From assembly GCA_000381565.1 (NCBI GenBank), contig KB906725.1, forward strand, positions 3,172,377 to 3,236,376: a DNA stretch of 64,000 nt, read 5' to 3'. Shown here one piece after another: positions 54,311 to 62,940 of the stretch; within the stretch, counting starts at the first letter, position 1; each line of letters opens with the position of its first letter. A program made the translations under genes and the position numbers. The stretch is from Oxalobacteraceae bacterium AB_14 (GTDB taxonomy: Bacteria; Pseudomonadota; Gammaproteobacteria; Burkholderiales; Burkholderiaceae_D). The notes beneath the pieces were generated by a model, which worked only from the letters and a program-made list of their open reading frames with translations, ran no database searches and was not told the DNA's origin.

Positions 54311-55204
54311 ATGTACCGGGCACATTTCGGCTTGGGCGAGATGCCGTTCGGGATCACGCCTGACACCAGCTTCTTCTTCACCAGCCCGCATTCGCAGCAG
54401 GCGCTCAACACGCTGCTGGTGGCGGCGCGCAGTGGCGAGGGCTTCATCAAGATCACCGGCGAGGTCGGCACCGGCAAGACGCTGCTGTGCCGCAAATTCA
54501 TGGCGACCCTGGGGCCGGGTTTCGTCACGGCCTACATTCCCAATCCCTACCTGGAACCGCGCACCTTGATGCTGGCGCTGGCCGATGAACTGGAACTGCC
54601 CCTGCAGCGCGACGTCGACCAGCATCAGTTGCTCAAGTCGCTGACCCTGCGGCTGATGGACCTGGCGCGCGAGGACAAGCAGGTGGTGATGTGCCTGGAC
54701 GAGGCGCAGGCGATCCCGCTGGAGAGCCTGGAAGCCTTGCGCCTGCTGACCAATCTGGAAACCGAGAAGCGCAAGCTGCTGCAGATCGTGCTGTTCGGGC
54801 AGCCGGAACTGAACCAGCGTTTGCAGACCAACTCGATCCGCCAGCTGGCGCAGCGCATCACCTTCCATTACCACCTGGGTCCGCTCAGCCGCGACGACCT
54901 GGAATATTACCTGGCCCACCGGCTGCGCGTGGCGGGCTATACCGGCAGCCGTTTGTTCAGCCGCGGCGCCATCGGCCGCCTGTTCAAGGCCAGCGGCGGC
55001 ATACCGCGTTTGGTGAACATTATGGCAAACAAGTCGTTAATGCTATGCTTCGGCGAAGGCAAGCAGCAGGTGACGCGCCGCCACGTGGACATGGCGGCGG
55101 TCGACACCGTGCCGTCGACGACGGGCTTGCGATGGAAATGGCTGATGGCCGGCGTCAGTTTGCTGATCGCCGCGTGCGGCCTGACTTGGGCGTTGACGAA
55201 ATGA
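54311..55204 (+). CDS. mshM: MshM/ExeA-like AAA ATPase
   Basis: The 297-residue protein begins MYRAHFGLGEMPFGITPDT and has Walker A GEVGTGKTLL, Walker B VVMCLDEAQAIP, and sensor IVLFGQPELNQR. One C-terminal membrane helix (WLMAGVSLLIAACGLTWAL) is present. It starts immediately after the mshL stop, and its TGA overlaps the mshN ATG. It likely helps secretin placement. Confidence 0.93.
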   Translation: MYRAHFGLGEMPFGITPDTSFFFTSPHSQQALNTLLVAARSGEGFIKITGEVGTGKTLLCRKFMATLGPGFVTAYIPNPYLEPRTLMLALADELELPLQRDVDQHQLLKSLTLRLMDLAREDKQVVMCLDEAQAIPLESLEALRLLTNLETEKRKLLQIVLFGQPELNQRLQTNSIRQLAQRITFHYHLGPLSRDDLEYYLAHRLRVAGYTGSRLFSRGAIGRLFKASGGIPRLVNIMANKSLMLCFGEGKQQVTRRHVDMAAVDTVPSTTGLRWKWLMAGVSLLIAACGLTWALTK

Positions 55205-56280
55205 GTTTGATTAATAAAATGTTGCAGGACCTGGATGCGCGCGGCGGGGCGGGCGATGGCGCTTTGCGCCAGCAGCAATTGCACGCGGCGGGCGGACAGG
55301 CGGGCGACAGGCGGCCATTGCTGATCGGCGGCGCGCTGGTGCTGGCGACGGTGGTGCTGGGCGGCGGCTGGTATGGCTGGGAGTACTGGCAGGCCCGTCG
55401 CGCGGCGGCGCAGCCGCTTGTCGTGGCTGCCGCGCCCGTCAAGGCGCGCGCGCCGGCAGCGGTTGCGGTTCAAGCGCCAGTGCAGGTTCAGGCCCTTGAC
55501 CAGGCGCCGGCCCCGGCTGCCGTCGAGCGCGCGCCGGCGACGGCGCCGGCGGCGGCAAAAGTCAAGGTCGCGGCGATGCCGGAAGCGGAACCGGCCGAAG
55601 CCGCGCCACGCAAGCCCGCCGCAGCGCCGGCCGAACGCAAGCCGGCCCGTCAGGTGGCCCCGCGCGGCGCCGACGACACGGCCGGAGTCGGCACGATCAC
55701 GCACGACATCAACCCGCAGCAGATGGCGGAAAACACCTATCGGCGCGCGCTGCTGGCCTTGCAGGAAGGCCGCATCAGCGCCGCGCTGGCCGACCTCGAC
55801 CGCGCGCTGGAAATCGATCCGCGCAACGAGGCGGCGCGCCAGACCAACATCAGCCTGCTGCTGGAACAGAAGCGCAACGACGACGCCGCGCGCCAGCTGC
55901 GCCTGGCGCTGGGCATCGACCCGCGCCAGCCCGGCCTGGCGATGGTGCTGGCGCGCCTGCAATTGGAGAAGGGTGGCCCGGCGCTGGAAACCTTGATGAC
56001 GACCTTGCCGTACGCCGGCAGCAGCGCCGACTACCTGGCCTTCCTGGCCGGCGTGCTGCAGCGCGAGCAGCGCCACACCGAGGCGGCGCAATACTATCGT
56101 GAGGCGCTGACGCTGGCGCCGCGCAACGGCGTGTGGTGGATGGGGCTGGGCATTTCACTGCAAGCGGACATGCATCTGCCGGAAGCGCGCGAAGCCTATC
56201 GCCGCGCCCGCGCGTCGAACGGCTTGTCGCCGGAGCTGCAAGCCTTCATCGACCGCAAGCTCGATTCGCTGTCGCGCTAG
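55201..56280 (+). CDS. mshN: MshN (TPR protein)
   Basis: The 359-residue protein starts MSLINKMLQDLDARGG, the conserved MshN N-terminus. A membrane helix follows (about 41-60: LLIGGALVLATVVLGGGW), then an Ala/Pro/Lys-rich linker and three to four TPR units (ENTYRRALLALQEGRISAAL, DLDRALEIDPRNEAARQ, EAAQYYREALTLAPRNGVWW). It is the last gene of the plus-strand operon. A REP-like palindrome starts three bases after the stop. Confidence 0.93.
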   Translation: MSLINKMLQDLDARGGAGDGALRQQQLHAAGGQAGDRRPLLIGGALVLATVVLGGGWYGWEYWQARRAAAQPLVVAAAPVKARAPAAVAVQAPVQVQALDQAPAPAAVERAPATAPAAAKVKVAAMPEAEPAEAAPRKPAAAPAERKPARQVAPRGADDTAGVGTITHDINPQQMAENTYRRALLALQEGRISAALADLDRALEIDPRNEAARQTNISLLLEQKRNDDAARQLRLALGIDPRQPGLAMVLARLQLEKGGPALETLMTTLPYAGSSADYLAFLAGVLQREQRHTEAAQYYREALTLAPRNGVWWMGLGISLQADMHLPEAREAYRRARASNGLSPELQAFIDRKLDSLSR

Positions 56281-56283
56281 CCC

Positions 56284-56362
56284 GTCATTCCCGCGCAGGC
56301 GGGAATCCATGGAACGCCAATGAAGCTGCTTCAGCATGGCTTCCCGCCTGCGCGGGAACGAC
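56284..56362. repeat. REP-like palindrome between convergent genes
   Basis: GTCATTCCCGCGCAGGCGGG... (28-base arm) pairs with the right end with two mismatches around about 23 bases. It fills the whole 85-base gap between mshN and the convergent HD-GYP-like gene and could serve as a two-way terminator. It is a second copy of the element inside the prepilin gene at 42892. Confidence 0.88.
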
Positions 56363-56365
56363 ATC

Positions 56366-57355
56366 TCAGAGGCTGGCCTGCTGGCCCCAGATCTGCTTCA
56401 TGCTGAAGCGGATCGAGGCCTCATCTTCGCTCAAGGCCTCGGCTATCGTACCGGCCTGGTCGGCGGCGCTGCGCAGCGGGGCCGGCGACAGCACCGCACC
56501 CGACGGATCGCGCAGGCAATGGATCTGCACACCACCGGCGCCACCCGGACGGCGACTGACCACGCCGGTCTCCCCGCTTTGCAATCGCACCAGCGAGCCC
56601 GGCGGGAAATCCCCCAGCTCGCGCTGGAACACCTGCGCCAGCATGGCGTCGACCGGCGCCGCCTTGTCTTCGATCAGGTTGCGCAAGGCCAGGTTGGGCA
56701 GGATGGAGCGGCGGTAATTGCGGGCCGACACCTGCGCGCAATAGCGATCGGCCAGGCTCAGCAGCTTGGCGTTCTGCGTCACCTCGGGGCTGGCGACGCC
56801 GGCCGGATAACCGCTGCCGTCGTCGTTCTCATGGTGCAGCAGCACGCAGGAAATCCACTCGTCGTCCTCGATGCCGGCGCATTTGAGCATGTCCACGCTT
56901 TCCTCCGGGTGGCGGCGGATGATGGACATTTCCTCGCTGGTCAGCGGCGTGTTCTTGTTCTGGAAGGTGTCGTTATGGCGCAGCATGCCGACGTTCATCG
57001 TCAGCGCGGCCGCCGTCACGGTCAGCGTTTCGGTGGCGCTCTTGCCCAGGCTGCGGGCGATCACCACCACCACCACGGCCGTCTCGATGCAATGGCGCAC
57101 CGCGTAGCTGCCGGCGATCTGGCACAGGAAGATGCAGGCCAGCGCGATGTCGGGATTGAGGTCGACCGCGTGGATCACGTCGCGCGCGATGTCGCGCAAT
57201 TCGCTTTCTGCGTTGTGTTCGTTGCGCAGGTTTTGCAGCAGCCGCTCCAGCCGGCGGTTGGACTGGTTGAGCAGGTGCAGCACCGACGGCGGCGGCTCTG
57301 GTTCCGCGAACTCCCCCGCTGTGAGGGGCGGGTCCGCCTGGTTGGTATCGGCCAT
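56366..57355 (-). CDS. Degenerate HD-GYP-like protein
   Basis: The 329-residue protein has an HD-GYP-type helical core: HCIETAVVVVVIARSLGKS, then LTMNVGMLRHND where active enzymes have LLHDIGKI, then RRHPEESVDML, and LLHHENDDGSGYPAGV with a good HHE..DGSGYP motif. NAKLLSLADRYCAQVSARNY completes the pattern. The HD pair itself is replaced by Met-Asn, so c-di-GMP hydrolysis is doubtful and a binding or signalling role is more likely. A PilZ-like or other fold may fill the C-terminal 100 residues (PPGSLVRLQSGETGVVSRRP). The ATG at 57355 is preferred over one 24 codons upstream. It is convergent with the MSHA operon. Confidence 0.75.
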   Translation of the reverse strand: MADTNQADPPLTAGEFAEPEPPPSVLHLLNQSNRRLERLLQNLRNEHNAESELRDIARDVIHAVDLNPDIALACIFLCQIAGSYAVRHCIETAVVVVVIARSLGKSATETLTVTAAALTMNVGMLRHNDTFQNKNTPLTSEEMSIIRRHPEESVDMLKCAGIEDDEWISCVLLHHENDDGSGYPAGVASPEVTQNAKLLSLADRYCAQVSARNYRRSILPNLALRNLIEDKAAPVDAMLAQVFQRELGDFPPGSLVRLQSGETGVVSRRPGGAGGVQIHCLRDPSGAVLSPAPLRSAADQAGTIAEALSEDEASIRFSMKQIWGQQASL

Positions 57356-57371
57356 GATTCTTGTCCCCGAA

Positions 57372-58562
57372 TTAAACTTTGCCCAGTCGCTCCAACGCCA
57401 GTGCCAGGGTCTCATCTTTTTTGGCAAAGCAGAAGCGGACGATGCCCGATTCCTTGCCTTGCTGGTAAAACGCCGATACCGGTATCGCCGCCACCTTGAT
57501 CTCGGTGGTCAGCCACTCCGCAAACCGCGCTTCCGTTTGCGTTGAAATCTTGTCGTAGCGCACGCACTGGAAATAGGTGCCGTCGGCCGGCAGCAGCTCG
57601 AAGCGCGAGCCCTTCAGGCCCGCGCGGAACAGGTCGCGCTTGCGCTGGTAGTAGGCCGGCAGGTCCAGGTAGGGCTTGGGATCGGCCATGTAGCTGGCGA
57701 TGCCGTGCTGCATGGGCGTGTTGACGCTGAAGACATTGTACTGGTGTACCTTGCGTAACTCCGCCGACAAGGCGGGCGGCGCGGCGACATAGCCGATCTT
57801 CCAGCCGGTGACGTGGTAGGTCTTGCCGAAGCTGGAGACGACGAAGGCGCGCGCCGCCAGTTCCGGATGGCGGCACACCGATTCGTGGCGCTGGCCGTCG
57901 TAGACCATGTGTTCGTAGACCTCGTCCGACAGGATCAGCACGTCCGTGCCGCGCACGATGTCGGCCAGCGCTTCCAGGTCGGCGCCGCGCAGCACGCTGC
58001 CGGTGGGGTTGTGCGGGCTGTTGACGACGATCAGGCGGGTGTTGCCGTTGACCGCGGCCGCCACGGCGGACCACGGCACGGCATAGCCTTCGGCGCCGGC
58101 CTGCATCTGCACCAGCACCGGCACGCCGCCGGCCAGCGTAATGGCCGGCACGTAGCTGTCGTAGCTCGGTTCGATGACGATCACCTCGTCGCCCGGATGC
58201 ACGCAGCACAGGATGGCGGTGGTCAGCGCCTCGGTGGCGCCGGCGGTCACGGTGATGTCGGTGTCGACGTCGTACTGGTGGCCGTAGAGGGCGGCGATCT
58301 TGTCGACGATGGCGTGGCGCAGCACCGGCGCGCCGGTCATCATCGGATATTGGTTGAAATCGGCCTGCATGGCGTCGTTGACGGCTTGCAGCAGGCTGCG
58401 CTCGCAGGAAAAATCAGGGAAGCCCTGGCCCAGGTTGACGGCGTTCGCTTGCGCGGCCAGCATGGACATGCGGGTGAACACGGTGGTGCCGACGGCCGGC
58501 AGGCGGCTGGTCAAGGTCGGCGTGGTCGGCGTGCTGTTCGGCAAATTATTGCGGCTATTCAT
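57372..58562 (-). CDS. Methionine-type aminotransferase (class I/II PLP)
   Basis: The 396-residue protein has the fold type I aminotransferase hallmarks: NLGQGFPDFSCERSL, YPMMTGAPVLRHAI, GATEALTTAILC, VNSPHNPTGSV, LSDEVYEHMVYDG and the PLP-lysine motif SSFGKTYHVTGWKIGY. The order and the YHVTGWK pattern fit YbdL-like methionine or kynurenine aminotransferases. It lies 16 bases upstream of the HD-GYP-like gene in the same direction. A link with the transsulfuration genes at the other end of the window is only thematic. Confidence 0.9.
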   Translation of the reverse strand: MNSRNNLPNSTPTTPTLTSRLPAVGTTVFTRMSMLAAQANAVNLGQGFPDFSCERSLLQAVNDAMQADFNQYPMMTGAPVLRHAIVDKIAALYGHQYDVDTDITVTAGATEALTTAILCCVHPGDEVIVIEPSYDSYVPAITLAGGVPVLVQMQAGAEGYAVPWSAVAAAVNGNTRLIVVNSPHNPTGSVLRGADLEALADIVRGTDVLILSDEVYEHMVYDGQRHESVCRHPELAARAFVVSSFGKTYHVTGWKIGYVAAPPALSAELRKVHQYNVFSVNTPMQHGIASYMADPKPYLDLPAYYQRKRDLFRAGLKGSRFELLPADGTYFQCVRYDKISTQTEARFAEWLTTEIKVAAIPVSAFYQQGKESGIVRFCFAKKDETLALALERLGKV

Positions 58563-58630
58563 GGTGGCTGTGGAGTGGACAGATAGCCTATTCTAGCGCA
58601 GCGCGCCGGCTTTGGTGTGGCGAAAAGACC

Positions 58631-59080
58631 TTAACTTTCCGGGCTCCACGCCTCTGGCACGATGACCTTGAACATGCCGGCCTTGGCCAGCCGGCGCGCC
58701 AGTTTGAGCAGCGCCTTGTCCTTGGTGATGAGGACGGCGGCGTTGGCGTCGCGCGCCACTTCGAGGAACTTCTGGTCGTCCTTGTCGGTGCAGACCGGCA
58801 GGCGGACGCCGGATTCGGGCGGGGCGACCACCGTGATCAGCTCGTCAAAACGGGCGGCGGCCAGCGGGCGGGAGTCGTCGTCCAGCGGCAGGTGCTGGTA
58901 GTGCAGCACGATGTTGTACTCGTCGCGGCAATCGGCGCGGGTGATGGCTACGACCGTGCCGTCTTCCAGCGCGGCCAGCAGCGCGGCCCAGCGCGGGTCC
59001 TTGAACACGAACAGGTCGAGGCAGACGTTGGTATCGATAACGATGCGGGTCGGTGTGAGTTTCTCTGGAACAGGTATCAT
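58631..59080 (-). CDS. PIN-domain protein (putative toxin of COG1569 type)
   Basis: The 149-residue protein has the PIN nuclease acidic set: IDTNVCLDLF near residue 15, ITRADCRDEYNIVLHY, VCTDKDDQKFLEVA and LITKDKALLKL. Such proteins cut RNA and are often toxins, but no antitoxin gene is adjacent here (neighbours are an aminotransferase and yaaA). A stand-alone ribonuclease is therefore equally likely. Start ATG at 59080, divergent from yaaA with a 35-base gap. Confidence 0.8.
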   Translation of the reverse strand: MIPVPEKLTPTRIVIDTNVCLDLFVFKDPRWAALLAALEDGTVVAITRADCRDEYNIVLHYQHLPLDDDSRPLAAARFDELITVVAPPESGVRLPVCTDKDDQKFLEVARDANAAVLITKDKALLKLARRLAKAGMFKVIVPEAWSPES

Positions 59081-59115
59081 GTGCTTAGTTCGTAAAAATG
59101 TTTATCTGGAATCTT

Positions 59116-59886
59116 ATGCTGATAGTGCTTTCGCCTGCAAAAAGTCTCGACCTCGAGACCCCTCCGACCACCAAGTTGCACTCCCAACCTGATTTTCTCG
59201 ACCACTCGGCCCAGCTGATCAGCCGCCTGCGCGAATTTTCGCCGCTGCAGATCGGCGAGCTGATGGACCTGTCCGACAATCTGTCGGCGCTCAACGTTGC
59301 CCGCTACGCAAGCTGGACCCACGACACCGCCGAGGGCCGCCAGGCCGTGATGGCCTTCAACGGCGACGTCTACGGCGGCCTGGACGCGCGCAGCCTCAAG
59401 CCGGCCCAGCTCGATTATGCGCAAGCGCGCATCCGCATCCTCTCCGGCTTGTATGGCATGTTGCGGCCGCTGGACCTGATCCACCCGCACCGGCTGGAAA
59501 TGGGCACCCGCCTGGCCAATCCGCGCGGCAAGGACCTGTACGCGTTCTGGGGCGTGACCATCACCCAGGCGTTGAACCAGACCGCGGCCGAGCAGGGCGC
59601 CGGGACGCTGGTCAACCTGGCGTCCGAGGAATATTTCAAGTCGGTCAAGCCCAAGCTGCTGGACGTGCCGGTGATCACGCCGCAGTTCGAGGACTGGAAA
59701 AACGGCAAATACAAGATCATTTCGTTCTACGCCAAGCGGGCGCGCGGCCTGATGGCGCGTTTCGCCGCCGTCAAAGGCATCACCGATCCGCACAAGCTGA
59801 AGAAATTCAACGTCGACGGTTATGCCTTCGACAAGAAAGACTCGGACGACAACACCTGGATTTTCCGCCGCCGGGTCGAAGCGTAA
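59116..59886 (+). CDS. yaaA: Peroxide stress protein YaaA
   Basis: The 256-residue cytosolic protein has the DUF328/YaaA pattern: MLIVLSPAKSLDLE at the start, FNGDVYGGLDA, RILSGLYGMLRPLDLI, LEMGTRLANPRGKDLYAFW and NLASEEYFKSV. In E. coli it lowers intracellular iron damage during hydrogen peroxide stress. A start six codons upstream (59098) is possible, but the ATG at 59116 matches the family. A strong two-way terminator follows. Confidence 0.94.
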   Translation: MLIVLSPAKSLDLETPPTTKLHSQPDFLDHSAQLISRLREFSPLQIGELMDLSDNLSALNVARYASWTHDTAEGRQAVMAFNGDVYGGLDARSLKPAQLDYAQARIRILSGLYGMLRPLDLIHPHRLEMGTRLANPRGKDLYAFWGVTITQALNQTAAEQGAGTLVNLASEEYFKSVKPKLLDVPVITPQFEDWKNGKYKIISFYAKRARGLMARFAAVKGITDPHKLKKFNVDGYAFDKKDSDDNTWIFRRRVEA

Positions 59887-59902
59887 AACGGGGTAAATAA
59901 TA

Positions 59903-59930
59903 AAAAACCGGGACCTGGGTCCCGGTTTTT
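59903..59930. terminator. Bidirectional rho-independent terminator between yaaA and bamD
   Basis: AAAAACCGGGAC pairs exactly with GTCCCGGTTTTT around a four-base loop, with A and T runs on the two sides. It ends both convergent genes, 16 bases after yaaA and 12 bases after bamD. Confidence 0.92.
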
Positions 59931-59942
59931 GTCAGGTTTAAC

Positions 59943-60743
59943 TTAGTTCCAGAGCTTCCACCAGTGACGTTCGGCTTTTTTGCCTTCGTCCAGGAACTTG
60001 CTGGCAGGGTAGTTCAGCTTGAACACGCGCATGGTGTCGTCGCGCAGTTCGGTCATGCCCAGCTTGTCGTAGCTGCGGATCATGATGAACAGCGCTTCTT
60101 CGATCGCCGGCGAGGCGCGGTAGTCGTTCATGATGCCCATGGCGCGGTTGGCCGCTGCCAGGTAGGCGCCGCGACGGTAGTAGTAGCGCGCCACGTGAAC
60201 TTCATACGACGCCATCGCATTGATCAGATAACGCATACGATCGATCGAATCCGGCGTATACTTGCTGTTTGGGAACTTGTCCACCAGCTGTTTGAAGGCC
60301 GCGTAAGCTTCGCGCGTAGCTTTCGGGTCGCGTTCGGTGGCGTCCTGCTCGTAGATGAAGTTCAGGAAGCCGATCTGGTCGTTGAAGTTGATCAGGCCGC
60401 GCAGGTAGTACATGTAATCGACGTTGGCGTGGTTGGGGTGCAGCTTGATGAAGCGCTCCACGGCTGCCAGCGCCTGTGCCTGGTCCTGGGATTTGTAGTA
60501 GGCGTAAGCGATCTGCATCTGCGCCTGTTGGGCGTAAGTGCCGAACGGATAGCTCGATTCCAGCTTCTCGTACAACTGAATTGCGCGTTCGTAGTGCTGG
60601 CCATCCAGCTCTTCGCTCGCCTCCGAGTATAATTTCGTAGCGCTCCAACCTTTAGTCTCGTCGATCTTCTCCGAGAACAAACCGCAAGCGGACAAACTAA
60701 GCAGAACCAACGTTGCTGCGACTACTTTCAATTTTTTTTGCAT
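59943..60743 (-). CDS. bamD: Outer membrane assembly lipoprotein BamD
   Basis: The 266-residue lipoprotein has signal peptide and lipobox LLSLSACGLF. TPR units follow: LYSEASEELDGQHYERAIQL, SSYPFGTYAQQAQMQIAYAY, AAVERFIKLHPNHANVDYMY, and later DYRASPAIEEALFIMIRSYD. It is an essential part of the BAM complex that inserts beta-barrel proteins. The ATG at 60743 is chosen because it begins a standard lipoprotein signal (MQKKLKVVAA); the frame has an ATG nine codons upstream. It is divergent from rluD, as is usual in betaproteobacteria. Confidence 0.95.
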   Translation of the reverse strand: MQKKLKVVAATLVLLSLSACGLFSEKIDETKGWSATKLYSEASEELDGQHYERAIQLYEKLESSYPFGTYAQQAQMQIAYAYYKSQDQAQALAAVERFIKLHPNHANVDYMYYLRGLINFNDQIGFLNFIYEQDATERDPKATREAYAAFKQLVDKFPNSKYTPDSIDRMRYLINAMASYEVHVARYYYRRGAYLAAANRAMGIMNDYRASPAIEEALFIMIRSYDKLGMTELRDDTMRVFKLNYPASKFLDEGKKAERHWWKLWN

Positions 60744-60787
60744 ATGTTTTGCAAGAAGCTGTTTAACCAAAGTTTTACAATAGGCTG

Positions 60788-60793
60788 ATTATA
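60788..60793 (-). promoter_or_regulatory. Candidate -10 for bamD
   Basis: On the minus strand TATAAT lies 45 bases before the bamD ATG, within the small palindrome GGCTgatTATAGCC. No good -35 is visible at normal spacing. Confidence 0.35.
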
Positions 60794-60808
60794 GCCGATG
60801 GGAATGCT

Positions 60809-61864
60809 GTGATATTAACTCCAAAGCCGAATTTGGCCGAATCTTCCTCCGATCACGAATCCGACGCCGACCTGCTGCACCTCGAGGACGCGCAGGACGG
60901 TGATGTTGGCGAAGACGACGGTCTGGCTCCGATCCAACTGGAACTGACCCCCGAAGTCTGCGGCCAACGCCTGGACAAGGTGATTTCCCACCTGGTGCCG
61001 CAATTCTCGCGCGGCCGCCTGCAAATGTGGATCACCGACGGCTTCGTCACTGTCGATGGCAAACCGGCCAAAAGCACCAAGGACACCGTCTACGGCGACG
61101 AGAAGATCGTCATTCTGCCCCAACCGGCGCCGGAAGACGAGGCTTTTAAACCGGAACCGATGGAACTTAACATCGTTTACGAGGACGAGCACCTGATGGT
61201 CATCAACAAACCGGCCGGCCTGGTGGTCCATCCGGGCGCCGGCAACTGGTCCGGCACGCTGTTGAACGGCCTGCTGCACCACTGCCCGCAGCTGTCGGGC
61301 GTGCCGCGCGCCGGCATCGTCCACCGGCTGGACAAGGACACCAGCGGCCTGATGGTGGTCGGCAAGACCTTGCCGGCCCAGACCGACCTGGTGCGCCAGC
61401 TGGCCGCGCGCACCGTCAAGCGCGAGTATTTCGCCATCGTCTGGGGCATGCCGCGCATCAGCGGCACGATCGACTCGGCTATGGGCCGCCACCCGAAAGA
61501 CCGCATCAAGATGGCGGTCTCGACCGGCATGGGCTCCAAGCCGGCCATCACCCACTACCAGGTGCTGGGCGGCGGCAAGCTGGGCGAGGGCCGTCCCGTG
61601 ACCCTGGTGCAGTGCCGTCTGGAAACTGGCCGCACCCACCAGATCCGCGTCCACATGATGTCGATCGGCTTCCCGCTGGTGGGCGACACCACCTACGGCA
61701 AGCAGCACCTGGCCGATTATTTCCCGCGCCAGGCGCTGCAGGCGCGTCGCCTGGGGCTGGTGCATCCGGCCACCGGCGAGCAATGCGAATGGACCGTGCC
61801 GTTGGCCGACGATTTTGCCGAGTTGCTGGCCCGCGCCGGCATCGAGGTACCGGAAGGTATCTGA
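60809..61864 (+). CDS. rluD: 23S rRNA pseudouridine synthase RluD
   Basis: The 351-residue protein has an acidic N-terminal extension (about 1-45), an S4 RNA-binding domain (CGQRLDKVISHLVPQFSRGR, WITDGFVTVDGKPAK), and the RluA-family catalytic domain with IVYEDEHLMVINKPAGLVVH, the catalytic Asp in HRLDKDTSGLMV (about residue 178) and RLETGRTHQIRVHM. It makes the pseudouridines of helix 69. The GTG at 60809 is the first start in frame after the upstream stop. Its TGA overlaps the ATG of pgeF. Confidence 0.93.
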   Translation: MILTPKPNLAESSSDHESDADLLHLEDAQDGDVGEDDGLAPIQLELTPEVCGQRLDKVISHLVPQFSRGRLQMWITDGFVTVDGKPAKSTKDTVYGDEKIVILPQPAPEDEAFKPEPMELNIVYEDEHLMVINKPAGLVVHPGAGNWSGTLLNGLLHHCPQLSGVPRAGIVHRLDKDTSGLMVVGKTLPAQTDLVRQLAARTVKREYFAIVWGMPRISGTIDSAMGRHPKDRIKMAVSTGMGSKPAITHYQVLGGGKLGEGRPVTLVQCRLETGRTHQIRVHMMSIGFPLVGDTTYGKQHLADYFPRQALQARRLGLVHPATGEQCEWTVPLADDFAELLARAGIEVPEGI

Positions 61865-62652
61865 TGTCGACCCCGTCACACTGGCTGATCCCGCATTGGC
61901 CTGGCTTGCCAGGCAATGTGGGGGTGTTGTCGACCACGCGGCGCGGCGGCGTCAGCCCGGCGCCGTATGACGACGGCATGGGCGGCGGCGGCCTGAACCT
62001 GGGCACCCACGTCGGCGACCAGCCGCACAATGTGGCCCGCAACCGCGAAATCCTGTGTGCCTTGCTGCCGGGAACGCCGGCCTGGCTGTCGCAGGTACAC
62101 GGCACGGCGGTGGTCGACGTGGCCCGGATCGGGCCGCAGGACGTGCCGGAGGCGGACGCCAGTTTCTCCGTCGCGCCGGGCAAGCCCTGCGTCATCATGA
62201 CGGCCGACTGCCTGCCGGTGCTGTTCTGCGATGTCGAAGGCAAGACCGTGGCGGCCGCGCATGCGGGCTGGCGCGGGCTGGCCGCCGGCGTGCTGGAAAA
62301 CACGCTGGAGTCGATGCGCGCAGCCGGCGCCGGCGAGCTGATGGCCTGGATGGGGCCGGCGATCGGCGCCTACCAGTTCGAGGTCGGGCAGGAAGTGAAG
62401 CAGACTTTCCTGGGCGGTGCGGTCGACGCATCCGGCGTGCGCCACGTGGAAGCGGCGTTTACCCCGATCGACGGCAAGCCGGGCAAGTACCTGGCCGACA
62501 TCTACGGGCTGGCGCGCTACGTGCTACACCGGGCAGGGGTGATGCAGGTGCACGGCGGCGAGTTCTGCACCGTGTCCAATTCCGGCCGCTTTTACTCCTA
62601 CCGGCGCGACGGCGTCACCGGCCGGCAGGCGGCCCTGATCTGGATCAAATGA
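61864..62652 (+). CDS. pgeF: PgeF/YfiH multicopper-like peptidoglycan editing factor
   Basis: The 262-residue protein has the Cu-oxidase_4/YfiH pattern: LSTTRRGGVSPAPYD, LNLGTHVGDQP, LSQVHGTAVVDV, the conserved MTADCLPVLFCD (Cys) and AAAHAGWRGLAAGVL (His), and a C-terminal FYSYRRDGVTGRQAALIW. Homologues act as purine nucleoside hydrolases/phosphorylases or remove Ser-containing errors in peptidoglycan precursors. It follows rluD with a one-base overlap (TGATG), an arrangement common in proteobacteria. Confidence 0.93.
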   Translation: MSTPSHWLIPHWPGLPGNVGVLSTTRRGGVSPAPYDDGMGGGGLNLGTHVGDQPHNVARNREILCALLPGTPAWLSQVHGTAVVDVARIGPQDVPEADASFSVAPGKPCVIMTADCLPVLFCDVEGKTVAAAHAGWRGLAAGVLENTLESMRAAGAGELMAWMGPAIGAYQFEVGQEVKQTFLGGAVDASGVRHVEAAFTPIDGKPGKYLADIYGLARYVLHRAGVMQVHGGEFCTVSNSGRFYSYRRDGVTGRQAALIWIK

Positions 62653-62669
62653 ATCGGCGCGGCGCCGGC

Positions 62670-62894
62670 TTAGTCTTCGGCTTCGGTTTGGGCCGCGGCC
62701 TGGCGGGCCTGGTGCGCCGCCAATTCGGCCGCGCGGCGCCGGGCTTTGCGCTTGCCGGTGCCCGAGATGTAAATCAACGTACTCAAGGGCAGCACGCAGT
62801 AGAACAAAAACGTTACAATTCCCGCAACGACGGTCGGCTCGGTCAGAGCCATCAGTCCGACTACGTAGATCCAAGCAATAGCAACAATCAGCAT
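62670..62894 (-). CDS. Small two-helix membrane protein of unknown function
   Basis: The 74-residue protein has two hydrophobic segments (about 2-18, MLIVAIAWIYVVGLMAL, and about 22-44, VAGIVTFLFYCVLPLSTLIY) and a basic then Ala/Gln-rich C-terminal tail (GKRKARRRAAELAAHQARQA). Codon use is typical of the window. It lies between pgeF and phaC, convergent with pgeF and divergent from phaC. No function is known to me. Confidence 0.7.
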   Translation of the reverse strand: MLIVAIAWIYVVGLMALTEPTVVAGIVTFLFYCVLPLSTLIYISGTGKRKARRRAAELAAHQARQAAAQTEAED

Positions 62895-62940
62895 CAGCAG
62901 CCCAGTTAAAGATATTTAAACTATTTTTAGGGAATCAAAC

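Noticed and set aside
58631..59080. Toxin-antitoxin module for the PIN-domain gene
   Set aside because: No small antitoxin-like gene is adjacent on either side, so only a PIN-domain protein is claimed.
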